From an uncultured bacterium (GTDB taxonomy: Bacteria; Bacillota; Clostridia; Lachnospirales; Lachnospiraceae): a DNA stretch of 64,000 bases. The stretch is taken from NCBI GenBank assembly GCA_945949875.1, contig CAMFGH010000002.1:1-64000 (forward strand), given 5' to 3'. Numbering within the stretch: position 1 is the stretch's first letter; the number at the start of each line of letters is the position of its first letter. The position numbers were made by a program, and so were the translations under genes. Positions 9,236-18,157 of the stretch are shown piece by piece. Under the pieces are notes generated by a model. That model did not search any database. It was not told where the DNA came from and worked only from the letters and a program-made list of their open reading frames with translations.

Positions 9236-9553
9236 ATGATGTACATGCATTATTGTAAACGTTGCCAAAGGGTTCATATGTTAAACGGTCATAAACTTAC
9301 TTGTCCAAGGTGTGGAACACCTCTTACGGAATTGCAGATCTCTTATATGGATTACATACTAATGAGCCGGGAAGAGCGACGCATATTTGACTCAAGGTTG
9401 TCAGATGATGCTCAACTAGAAAAGCTAAGTACCACTTATCGCTTGTACAAATACAGCAAGTGGTATAAAAATCTCAAATCACAAAATTCCGAACAAGTTT
9501 ATTCGTTTGACGATGAATCTAATATAAATGGCGTGGCGTTTACGCTTATGTAA
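9236..9553 (+). CDS. Small zinc-ribbon protein of unknown function
   Basis: MMYMHYCKRCQRVHMLNGHKLTCPRCGTPLTELQ: two CxxC knuckles (CKRC, CPRC); AAAGGGG-type RBS before ATG 9236. Confidence 0.7.
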   Translation: MMYMHYCKRCQRVHMLNGHKLTCPRCGTPLTELQISYMDYILMSREERRIFDSRLSDDAQLEKLSTTYRLYKYSKWYKNLKSQNSEQVYSFDDESNINGVAFTLM

Positions 9554-9571
9554 GGCAGTTGATGCAAAACA

Positions 9572-9646
9572 GCTGATATAACAAGCTGATATAGCATGCT
9601 GATATAATATGCTAATATAATATGCTGTTATATCAAGCTGATACGG
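9572..9646. repeat. Tandem 13-bp repeat, about 5.8 copies (gctgatataAYAa)
   Basis: gctgatataacaa/gctgatatagcat/gctgatataatat/gctaatataatat/gctgttatatcaa/gctgatacgg. Confidence 0.9.
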
Positions 9647-9658
9647 AGCAACAGCAGG

Positions 9659-9692
9659 CGGGCAGATTTTTATCTGCTCGTTTTTTCTTTTT
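9659..9692 (+). terminator. Rho-independent terminator
   Basis: CGGGCAGAT-tttt-ATCTGCTCG 9-bp stem (one G.T) followed by TTTTTTCTTTTTT. Confidence 0.85.
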
Positions 9693-9694
9693 TG

Positions 9695-9723
9695 TGGACT
9701 TATTTTAGTGAAAAAGGTATGAT
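9695..9723 (+). promoter_or_regulatory. Predicted promoter for 9769 ORF
   Basis: TGGACT-N17-TATGAT. Confidence 0.35.
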
Positions 9724-9768
9724 ATAGACGTTAAATGAGTACAATAAAGCTATACGAGGGCAAAAATT

Positions 9769-10860
9769 ATGAAAAAAGATAAAGATAGTATTGATTGGAT
9801 CGATTTAGATTCTGATGAAAAACCGCATAAAAAGAAAATCAGCAGGCCGGCACCTGAGGAAGAAGAACCGGAGAAAGGTTCCTTCCAATTTAGCTTACAC
9901 TATATTTTTCTTGGAATGATTGGTCTGATTCTGCTAATTGTTATTGTCAAGCTGATCATTTGGAATATCGGTGAAAAAGATACCACTCCGGATGCGGATG
10001 ATGAGGCATTTAACACAGAGTCCATGGACAATATCGTCCCTCTGGATTCCTCTGATCCCAATGCTTCCAACGTGGATGACGATTTAAATATTCTTTTCCT
10101 GGGTAATGGCCAGCTGGCTGAAGACAAGGATTCCGAAACCAACCTTGCCAATATCATCCAGAGAAAGACCGGTGCAACCATTTACAATTGTGCCATTGAT
10201 GGCAGCTATATGGCCATGAAAAATGAAACCTATAAAGGTTCTTTCCCTTATGACGGTCTTAGCTTCTACAACTTATGTACTGTTTTCTCCGTAGGAAACC
10301 ACAAGCTTACCGATTGGGTCAGACGCGATTATAAGCAAAATGAAGGAACAGATCTGCCGGAGGATGCTGCGTATGCTCTGGAAACACTGGAGTCTATCGA
10401 CTATGATGAACTGGATGTTCTTTGTGTATATTATGATTACCATGATTATCTGGAACAGCACCTGCCATATAACGACGATAACAGTTCGGATGTAAATACC
10501 TATGCAGGTGCACTGGAAGCAGGATTGCTCCTGGTAAAAGAAGCACATCCCAATGTTCGGATCATCGTTCTTTCTCCCACTTTTATTTATGTGGAGGATG
10601 AAAATGGAGAATACCGCTCCAGTTATGATGAGGATGTTCTTCCATGGCAACTCTATGTTTATGTCATTCATGAACAGGATACCTGCTACCTGAATAATGT
10701 CACATTCGTAGACAATTTCTATGGCAGTATTTATGGGGAAATTGCAGACAGATATCTGGAAGGTGCAGACCACGTCAACGAAGAAGGACTGGAGCTGCTT
10801 GCAGACCGGTTCATCTATGCGCTGAACCGATTCAATGAGTATAAGTTCCCTGAATCATAG
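9769..10860 (+). CDS. Membrane-anchored SGNH-fold protein with degenerate catalytic motifs (predicted pseudo-esterase)
   Basis: 363 aa; TM near residue 45-68; aligns by eye to SGNH paralogs at 15443 and 28105 but has LGNGQ for LGDS, YDYHD for GxND, and GADH for DxxH. Confidence 0.7.
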   Translation: MKKDKDSIDWIDLDSDEKPHKKKISRPAPEEEEPEKGSFQFSLHYIFLGMIGLILLIVIVKLIIWNIGEKDTTPDADDEAFNTESMDNIVPLDSSDPNASNVDDDLNILFLGNGQLAEDKDSETNLANIIQRKTGATIYNCAIDGSYMAMKNETYKGSFPYDGLSFYNLCTVFSVGNHKLTDWVRRDYKQNEGTDLPEDAAYALETLESIDYDELDVLCVYYDYHDYLEQHLPYNDDNSSDVNTYAGALEAGLLLVKEAHPNVRIIVLSPTFIYVEDENGEYRSSYDEDVLPWQLYVYVIHEQDTCYLNNVTFVDNFYGSIYGEIADRYLEGADHVNEEGLELLADRFIYALNRFNEYKFPES

Positions 10861-10920
10861 TTCCCTGAATCATAGTTCCCTGAATCATAGTTCCCTGAGC
10901 AATGATTCTCTGAGCAATGA
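10846..10920. repeat. Tandem 15-bp repeat, 5 copies, beginning at the last codons of the upstream ORF
   Basis: ttccctgaatcatag x3, ttccctgagcaatga, ttctctgagcaatga; first copy encodes F-P-E-S-stop. Confidence 0.92.
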
Positions 10921-10957
10921 TTCCTTAATAAAATTCATTTTTGATACTTTATGATAC

Positions 10958-11018
10958 AAAGAAGGCAGTAACCGCTTGCTTTTGCCTCTCGGCATACAAG
11001 TCAGTTACTGCCTTCTTT
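10958..11018. terminator. Bidirectional terminator-like hairpin
   Basis: aaaGAAGGCAGTAAC ... GTTACTGCCTTCttt, 12-15 bp perfect stem, long (about 31 nt) loop, T-rich on exit. Confidence 0.55.
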
Positions 11019-11054
11019 ATTTTCTGTTTCATTTTCTGTTTCATTTTCTGTTTT
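11019..11054. repeat. 3 x 12-bp tandem repeat (attttctgtttc)
   Basis: attttctgtttc/attttctgtttc/attttctgtttt. Confidence 0.85.
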
Positions 11055-11482
11055 TCATGCTATTTTTGCCTGCTTTGATTCTTTGACATTCATGCTGTTA
11101 CTATCTGCTTGGTTTTCTTTATCCTTCAAGCAGTAATTTCCTATTCGATATGGAATTAGCAGTAGCTTCTTTTATGAGGTGTAAATAGTGATTACTGCTT
11201 GTATGTTATAGAACAAGTAGCAAGTGGTAAAAAATTTGGCGTTTTTGATGAAATACATGAAGTTTTTATGAAGAACGCATGAATTTACTGCTTGTAGCAA
11301 CAAATTCCTTGGTCTAAGCAGTAATGATTTTACAAGCAGTGCCGCGCCTTACCGCCTGAAAATACTTTTCTTTATAAAGGCAGTAACCTTATGCAATCCA
11401 TGCCCATACTTCCATACCTTCCATTCATATACTTGTCATGCTTTACAATCCCATACCCGATTCTCACATCTTCATCGCTTTC

Positions 11483-11553
11483 TCAAAATTTGCTAAAAAA
11501 TCTGCCGAAAAATCTATTCAAAATCTGCTCAAAACCTGCTCAAAAATCTGCTC
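11483..11553. repeat. Degenerate 11-13 bp tandem repeat (aaaaatctgctc) spanning the stop codon of the 11540 ORF
   Basis: caaaatttgct/aaaaaatctgccg/aaaaatctattc/aaaatctgctc/aaaacctgctc/aaaaatctgctcc. Confidence 0.8.
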
Positions 11554-12298
11554 CATCCCACAGATATATCCGGTATCCATCCACCGTATTTTTCAAATGA
11601 AAGCCATTTTCTTCAAAATTTCCTGCCTGTTCCGTGGACTCATGAAGCACGATATAATGGCAGGACTGCTCTACCGCCAGCGCAGCAATTTTCTCACAAT
11701 CCACCGGTCTTTCCAGCATCGCATCATATAACGGATTATCCGTGATCCAGACTTCCACCATCAGGTCCCGGCCATAAGGCATACACACATTGGCTGTATA
11801 TTGGCGTACATAAGCCAGCATCTCCGATGGCACTACTGCCCTTACTTCGCGTCCTTCAATAATCATTTCATCACATACATCCGCTACCGTCTGAGGCACA
11901 TGAAAACGATTATTTGCAGCGCTGAAAAACGGATTGTCATACACATAATCTCCCGTTATTATGATGACCACGCAGCCGAGCACTGCCCCGGATACCTTCA
12001 TCCAGTTTTTCGGCAGCCGGCTTATCACATGTATTCCGGCATATGCAATGACCACGCTCATAGGGATCAGCCAGAGAATGCGATAATAAATCTCATCATC
12101 CATTAAGCTGTAAATCACCTTGGCAAAAATCGGGCACAAAAAGAGCAGAATGGTAGCCAAAGTGGTATATAACAATATGATTCTTTTGGATTTTTCTTTT
12201 TCTGCTATCATCAGATATACAAAAGAAACGAAAAACAGCCCTACTGCCAGTCCGTTTCCGCTGTAATCCATGCACAAAGCAACTATCTCAGACCACAT
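11540..12298 (-). pseudogene. C-terminal half of a GT-C-like (DUF6077-like) membrane protein; probable 3' fragment of a disrupted gene
   Basis: Polytopic; LMDDEIYYRILWLIPMSVVIAYAG. Track start is TTG 12319; ATG 12298 has an upstream AAAGG. See finding on reconstruction with 12415..13494. Confidence 0.55.
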
Positions 12299-12414
12299 CC
12301 TGATACCTTTCTTTATCAATTCGTTTCCAAAAATCTATTTCCAAAATTCCAAAATACTTTTCTTGAATTTTTCAACGCTTTCAAAAGCTTAGAGAACAAT
12401 ATTCCCCCAAGATA

Positions 12415-13494
12415 TTATTTCAGGAAAATATACAGCACCGCATACAGAATTCCCGGAGTACATCCCAGCAGACATTCCGGTATTATCCTGGGCTTTTTAT
12501 AAAAAATAGCCAGCAAAAATGCTGCCAGCATGATCAGCATACTGCTCAGGAAACCAGACATGGTACTGCAAAGGCATCCTGCCAGAACCGTGGTAAAAAG
12601 CCATAAAATATCCATGCGTTCTGCTTTTCCCTGTTTCTTCGCAATCTTCAGCAAAAGTAAGATCAAAAACGGAAGAATCACATTACCCAGCGCTGCTTTC
12701 CCCTGTCTGGTACGGGTCAGTAAAAAAGTAGAAGCCGGATAAATGGAGTAATTTCCAAAGATCTGCAAAAGCGAAATGAACACCATAAAAACCGGCAGAT
12801 ACTTTTTGTCCACCAGACACTTTCCGATTTCCAGATAAATCACATAAGTGAGTGGAATCAGCACCAGCGGAATAAAACTGTGAGCCGCCACCGCTGCATT
12901 CACACCGGCCTTTAATGCAATAAAGGAAACCCAAATAGGAAAAGGCGCCAGCCCATGACGGATGTCCAGCGTAGTAGGCGCCCCTGTGTAAGGATCCAGC
13001 TGATACATACTGCCACCCAGATTAGCCGCCGTTGAAATCGAAATATAATAGGCATCATCCCCATCAGCATAGGCCAGACGGAAAGACATATACAATTGAA
13101 GCAGCAGTGTCAAAGCAAAAATGGCCCAGATTATAAGGGAAATTTTTTCGCTTTTTATATAGTCTGTAAGCCGCTTTCCCCAATTACCAGGGTTCAAATT
13201 TTTCATGCCCTGTCTCACCTGCAGGAATGTAAACAAATAGCCCATGATTGCCACAGAAAGTGCAATCATCTCAAACCAGAGTTCCACATCCCGAAGTTTG
13301 CCCTGTTTTAAGATAAACGGCACAGCCACCAGCTGGAAAACTGCCCACATCAAAACATAACCGGAACAGAAGCCTGCCATCAGTTTTTTATGAAGTTGTA
13401 TCTCTTTCTGTTTTCCGATGGAATATACAGCCAGTCCCATTCCCAGCGGAACCAGAACAAGCCATATAAACATACCGATCAGTTTACCTAGCAT
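12415..13494 (-). pseudogene. N-terminal half of a GT-C-like (DUF6077-like) membrane protein; probable 5' fragment of a disrupted gene
   Basis: 359 aa polytopic; YADGDDAYYISISTAANLGG; stops at TAA 12415, but the same frame stays open for 32 more plausible codons. Confidence 0.55.
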
Positions 13495-13560
13495 TCCATT
13501 CTCCTGCCTTCTCTTCCCATGTGATATAAATTTACCTTCTTTCGTACCATATGAATCCAG

Positions 13561-13596
13561 GAATGAATTTTGCTGTTCGAATATGCAAATTCATTC
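13561..13596. repeat. Inverted repeat
   Basis: GAATGAATTT(t)GC ... GCAAATTCATTC, one bulge, about 11-nt loop. Confidence 0.6.
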
Positions 13597-13623
13597 AAAA
13601 TCACATTATACAAAGGAGTGAAT

Positions 13624-15528
13624 TTATTTCTCATATAAATAAACTCGGTCTCCATGCACACCTCGTTCCAAAAGGGTCCCTGTTTTTTCCAGTCCATAAT
13701 GTTCCTTCAAATAACTTCCCACCGCCACTTCATCAATTCGGTTTTTCAAAAGCACAACGATTTTATCATTGGTTCTTAGAACATCATCCTCGCTTCTGGA
13801 GAAAAGTTCCCCCTCTGTCACCATCAGCGTGTTCTGATAATTCATAAATTCAATCAGATTCTGATAATATCCCACACCATCGTAAACGCACAGGCATGGC
13901 AGCTCCTGATTGGTCTCCGAAATCCGAATCTGCTCTGCATATCCTTTATATTGATAATCCGGTGTCTTAAAAAACAGGTTTGGAAGCACAGCGATCAGCA
14001 CCACAGCCAGACAGATCATATTGGAAAAGTGCTGCTCTTTGCGCACATTTCTTTTGGCCAGAAGTTCCGAAAAGATACCATCCGCTACTGCTTTTACAAC
14101 CATCATAATAATGAGTGCCAGGATAGGGAAAATCGGCATCATGTACCGGTCTTCATAATAGGGAGCTATTTTAACCACCACCAAAAAATATCCTGCACAG
14201 GGAATACCAATCATATATTTGAACTTGCGAGATTTCTTATTTATTAAATCCTGATTTATTTTATTGATCTCATCCGACAATTCGAAAATGCTACAGCTGT
14301 CATCATGACTTTTGGCCAATCGAGTCTCTCGTCTTTCACGCACCAACAACACAACCAATACCACAATTGCCAGCAGGATAAGGCATGTCCCCAGGATTCC
14401 ACCCAGATTCTCAAATGCAATAATGCCCAAAAACTGTGAAAAACGTTCTCCCATTCCCGAAAATCCGCTTCCCAGATTCTGCACCGATTCCACACCACGA
14501 CCGCTGTGAAGTACATGATCAATAGAGAACGGATACACCAAAAGGCCCACAACAGCTGCGATACTCATGCTCTTTGCATAAGATAACGCATGTTTTTTAT
14601 CCTTTTCCCTGAGAAGCAGAACAATCGTAGTTCCCGCCAGAAAAATCATAAAAATCACGAAATAATACTGGGTCCAGAATCCAAGCAGTGTCACAAGGAT
14701 CAGACCTTTATTCTGTTTGTCCCACTCGTCCGTCTTCATTTTTTTCAAATGAATATAAAGCACAGCCACGCACCAGAACGTGAGCATGGCATACATCCGA
14801 ATCAGCAACAGCGTAGAGATTCCGGCCATACTGCATCCATACAACAGGCAGACAGGAATCGCCAGCTCCGGTTTTTCCAGTATCTCCTCACAGATTTTCA
14901 TCAAAAAGATACAAATACCCAGAACCAGAATCAGATTGATCACACATCCCATCCAGGGAGCAATCTGATTGGTAAAAATAGAGCTCACTGTATGAAGCGC
15001 CATAAAATGAAGAGGCGGATGATTGTCGTCTTTCACATTAAAATAAACCGATAAATAGTTGAAATTATCCCTGCTGTCTGTCGTTTCATAGGCCTGAAAC
15101 TGCTTGGCACTGATCCATACCGGTTCTTTATAAACATCCGCTTTGTAGGATAAAAGCTTGCTTTCGCCCTTATTTTTCAGCACATCCTTTACCGTTGCGA
15201 TTACATTTCCAAAAGTCTCTCCGAAAGAATCTCCATAAATTTCATTCTGGACAAATTTTTCCAAACGCCCCTCCGGCTGGGTCGTCACGATCCAAGGGGT
15301 AAACTCAGCATTGGCAAGTTCAAAGGAAAGCAGTTCATCCATATGATATCCTTCTTTCCCGGAAATATAAAAAACACCCAGCAAAGCAATGATAACCAGG
15401 GTGAGAATATGAAATTTTCTTTTGTTCCATAAAAAGACTATTCTATCTTTGTCTTTCATGTTCTGCAATATAGTTCGCCACATTCTCTGCATACTTCTTT
15501 CTTCCATACTCTGTAAGGTGGGTTGCAT
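13624..15528 (-). CDS. GT39/PMT-like polytopic glycosyltransferase
   Basis: GKEGYHMDELLSFELANAEF (acidic loop motif), HPPLHFMALHTVSS, many TMs. Start uncertain (possible internal starts at 15492 or 15459; overlaps the upstream SGNH gene). Confidence 0.75.
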   Translation of the reverse strand: MQPTLQSMEERSMQRMWRTILQNMKDKDRIVFLWNKRKFHILTLVIIALLGVFYISGKEGYHMDELLSFELANAEFTPWIVTTQPEGRLEKFVQNEIYGDSFGETFGNVIATVKDVLKNKGESKLLSYKADVYKEPVWISAKQFQAYETTDSRDNFNYLSVYFNVKDDNHPPLHFMALHTVSSIFTNQIAPWMGCVINLILVLGICIFLMKICEEILEKPELAIPVCLLYGCSMAGISTLLLIRMYAMLTFWCVAVLYIHLKKMKTDEWDKQNKGLILVTLLGFWTQYYFVIFMIFLAGTTIVLLLREKDKKHALSYAKSMSIAAVVGLLVYPFSIDHVLHSGRGVESVQNLGSGFSGMGERFSQFLGIIAFENLGGILGTCLILLAIVVLVVLLVRERRETRLAKSHDDSCSIFELSDEINKINQDLINKKSRKFKYMIGIPCAGYFLVVVKIAPYYEDRYMMPIFPILALIIMMVVKAVADGIFSELLAKRNVRKEQHFSNMICLAVVLIAVLPNLFFKTPDYQYKGYAEQIRISETNQELPCLCVYDGVGYYQNLIEFMNYQNTLMVTEGELFSRSEDDVLRTNDKIVVLLKNRIDEVAVGSYLKEHYGLEKTGTLLERGVHGDRVYLYEK

Positions 15529-16282
15529 CGATCAGATACTTCTCACCATTGTGAATTGTTATATTCATATCGTCATAACTATTGATAAAAATTGCATTAA
15601 AACTTGCAGAAACAGCTTTTGCTGATGCAGTATAATCGATCAGCGTTCCACCCCCAAAATCATGGGATGTACTTTCGTGTATGACCTGTCCATAAGAATA
15701 TCCCTGGCAATAGGTTGGTGAAACGATAACAAAAACTGCATCAGGGCACACCTCCTGCAGCGCCATGACTCCACTGCACAGTGCACCGCTATACGTTGTC
15801 ACATCGTAGTAATCATTTGGATTTTTTTGCTTTACGCCGGCAAAATAATCATTCAGCCCGTATGCCAGAATCACATAATCCATCTCTTCATATGGCACCT
15901 CCGGCAGAATATTCTTTGCTTCCACATCATCCGGAAGGGCACATTCCCGCTTCCCGGTAATATATTCCGTCATTGCGATCAGGCTTGTATCTTCAGCGCC
16001 GGTATCAGCCGCCTGTGTTCCCTTAATTGCCAGATTATATACCACTGCATTTCCCAGTTCTTTCTCCAAAAGAGCTGCCACTCCGGTATCATCCCGGACC
16101 AGATCCCAGATGCTGTCTCCCAGCACCAGAATCTGTAAAGGATCCTTTGCATCTGCACTCTTTCCTATATTTTTTATATTTTGTTTTTGATGCATTCCAT
16201 AGAAAAAAATCGTAGCTGCTATACAGATGCAGACTCCGGCCAAAATCCCGATATAAGACAATATACTTTTTTTCGTACTCAT
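15443..16282 (-). CDS. Membrane-anchored SGNH hydrolase
   Basis: ILVLGDSIWD, LAYGLNDYFAG, IDATHLTEYG = intact GDS, GxND, DxxH. Start moved to MSTKKSILSY (16282). Confidence 0.8.
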   Translation of the reverse strand: MSTKKSILSYIGILAGVCICIAATIFFYGMHQKQNIKNIGKSADAKDPLQILVLGDSIWDLVRDDTGVAALLEKELGNAVVYNLAIKGTQAADTGAEDTSLIAMTEYITGKRECALPDDVEAKNILPEVPYEEMDYVILAYGLNDYFAGVKQKNPNDYYDVTTYSGALCSGVMALQEVCPDAVFVIVSPTYCQGYSYGQVIHESTSHDFGGGTLIDYTASAKAVSASFNAIFINSYDDMNITIHNGEKYLIDATHLTEYGRKKYAENVANYIAEHERQR

Positions 16283-16387
16283 ATATTGGAATCCCTCCAT
16301 CCTGTCAGCTGTATATCCTATCAACTGCATATCCACCCGGCCCTCACATCACCGGCCATGCATTCTATCCTATTTCCAGCTGCATTT

Positions 16388-18073
16388 TCAGCCCTGTGCC
16401 ACACTCAAAAGCATCTCATTGGACTCATATCCAAAGATAACAAATCCGTTTTGATGATAAATCTCTTCTCCGGCGGAGAGAACCTTTGCATTCCTGTATT
16501 CCTGATATTCCTCTTCCGACAAAAGAAGAAATACTTTTCCATTTGCATAATCCGGTTCATAATATGCGCTCTCGGAAGACCATTTAAAGAAGGCAAATTC
16601 TTCCGGATCACTGATATTTGCCAACTGCAGAGCTCCATCTGATAGTTCCTGCATGATATTCCCGTTCCAGTAAGTAGCATATCCGAAGTCGTACCCCTGT
16701 TCTACCAGGAACTGTGCCGCCTCCCGCTTTTCCCTGTTTTTGTCCACGGTTATCATGGACAGCGACGTTTTGCCGGTTGCTACAATCAGACAGACTGCCA
16801 GCATAACCGCTACTACCCTTTTGTCAAAAGTAACAGATTCTTCTGTAAAATAGATCGCCGCAACAGGGATCACAAAAATCAGGGTAGTAATGTAATATCT
16901 TGGGACCAGCGTACTATTGGTAAATACAAATACAAAAGTGTTTAAAAAGAAACTGGAAGCCAGGAAGAATATCAAAAAACGGTGCTCCGGCTTTTTCGTT
17001 TTCCGGGTTCTTATTACCAGAAACATAATCAGCCCCACCAATGCAAAGGCGATCATGGTCACAATTCCCCGCAAGGATAATACGCTTTTTCCCGGAATAT
17101 ATCCAAACAACATCATAATCGAACCAAATGCATCCTGAATCCGTTCCAGAAGCACTCCCTGATAAACATCGATAAAATTGGTGCTTTCATAGGTTTGGAA
17201 AATATATGTTTTACTTACATAAGTAACATTGATACCATACCCGATTACACTGCATACCATGCCCAGCAGCGCTGTTTTGATATATGCTCCGCTTTTTCCG
17301 ATCCATAAAGCTTTCATATCTTTCCGGTCCATATGCAGTCTGAACTGGTGGAATGACTCCTCCCGCAAGGTATACCATACCGCAGCCAGGAAAAGCGGAC
17401 ACTGAAGGGCCAGCATGTAACGTACACCGGAAACGCCGCAAATAACAGATAACACCACGTAACACAGGATAGTGGCTACCCACATTTTGCTTTCCTTTGC
17501 GCTTTCCTTTGCGATTTTCTTTGCGCTTTCCTTTTCATTCCTGTCACCAGACATATCACTCTGCATGTTTCCGGAAATCCTCAGAAACATACCAACGATC
17601 AGAAAACAGATGATCACATGGGAAATATAAGTGTTTCCCATATGCATATGCAGCATCATGGTCTCAGAAAAAGGGAGAAGAAGTGCACATCCGCACCAAA
17701 CCTTCTTGTTTTCATCCACACTTAGAGGTTTACACATATAAAAATAAGATGCCAACATCAACGCATAAAAGATAACATTTGTTATTAATCGAATCAGATG
17801 CCAATTTGATAAAATCCGGAACAATGGCCCCATCACAAGCTGCGTATACAGGAAACGGAACTCCGTAGAATAGAACCAGTTCTTACTTGCAAAAATATGA
17901 CCTTCCTTTGCAAGAAGCCTGGAAAACATCATTTCCGCCGCCATATCCGAATCCAGCCAGTTTTCCAGATAAAATGCATTCAGAAATACCAGCATGAGAA
18001 ACAAAAGTCCCATTACCAGCCATGGAAGATATGATCTTTTTGCACCAATACCCTTTGTTTTATCAGAATTCAT
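16388..18073 (-). CDS. Polytopic GT-C-like membrane protein
   Basis: 561 aa; LENWLDSDMAAEMMFSRLLAKEGHIFASKNWFYSTEFRF. Confidence 0.65.
   Translation of the reverse strand: MNSDKTKGIGAKRSYLPWLVMGLLFLMLVFLNAFYLENWLDSDMAAEMMFSRLLAKEGHIFASKNWFYSTEFRFLYTQLVMGPLFRILSNWHLIRLITNVIFYALMLASYFYMCKPLSVDENKKVWCGCALLLPFSETMMLHMHMGNTYISHVIICFLIVGMFLRISGNMQSDMSGDRNEKESAKKIAKESAKESKMWVATILCYVVLSVICGVSGVRYMLALQCPLFLAAVWYTLREESFHQFRLHMDRKDMKALWIGKSGAYIKTALLGMVCSVIGYGINVTYVSKTYIFQTYESTNFIDVYQGVLLERIQDAFGSIMMLFGYIPGKSVLSLRGIVTMIAFALVGLIMFLVIRTRKTKKPEHRFLIFFLASSFFLNTFVFVFTNSTLVPRYYITTLIFVIPVAAIYFTEESVTFDKRVVAVMLAVCLIVATGKTSLSMITVDKNREKREAAQFLVEQGYDFGYATYWNGNIMQELSDGALQLANISDPEEFAFFKWSSESAYYEPDYANGKVFLLLSEEEYQEYRNAKVLSAGEEIYHQNGFVIFGYESNEMLLSVAQG
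17486..17531 (-). repeat. In-frame 12-bp coding tandem repeat (AKES)
   Basis: tttgcgctttcc/tttgcgattttc/tttgcgctttcc encodes AKES-AKKI-AKES. Confidence 0.8.
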
Positions 18074-18157
18074 GCTCTTTTTCCTCTTCTACCACTCATG
18101 CCTTTTCTCAACAACTTACTTTTTCGCTACAACTCTTGCTCTTTTATTTGCAGCAGC

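Noticed and set aside
9572-9646. Possible CRISPR array in the 13-bp repeats (also considered for the 15-bp array at 10846)
   Set aside because: Units are contiguous with no spacers and far shorter than CRISPR repeats; no cas genes.
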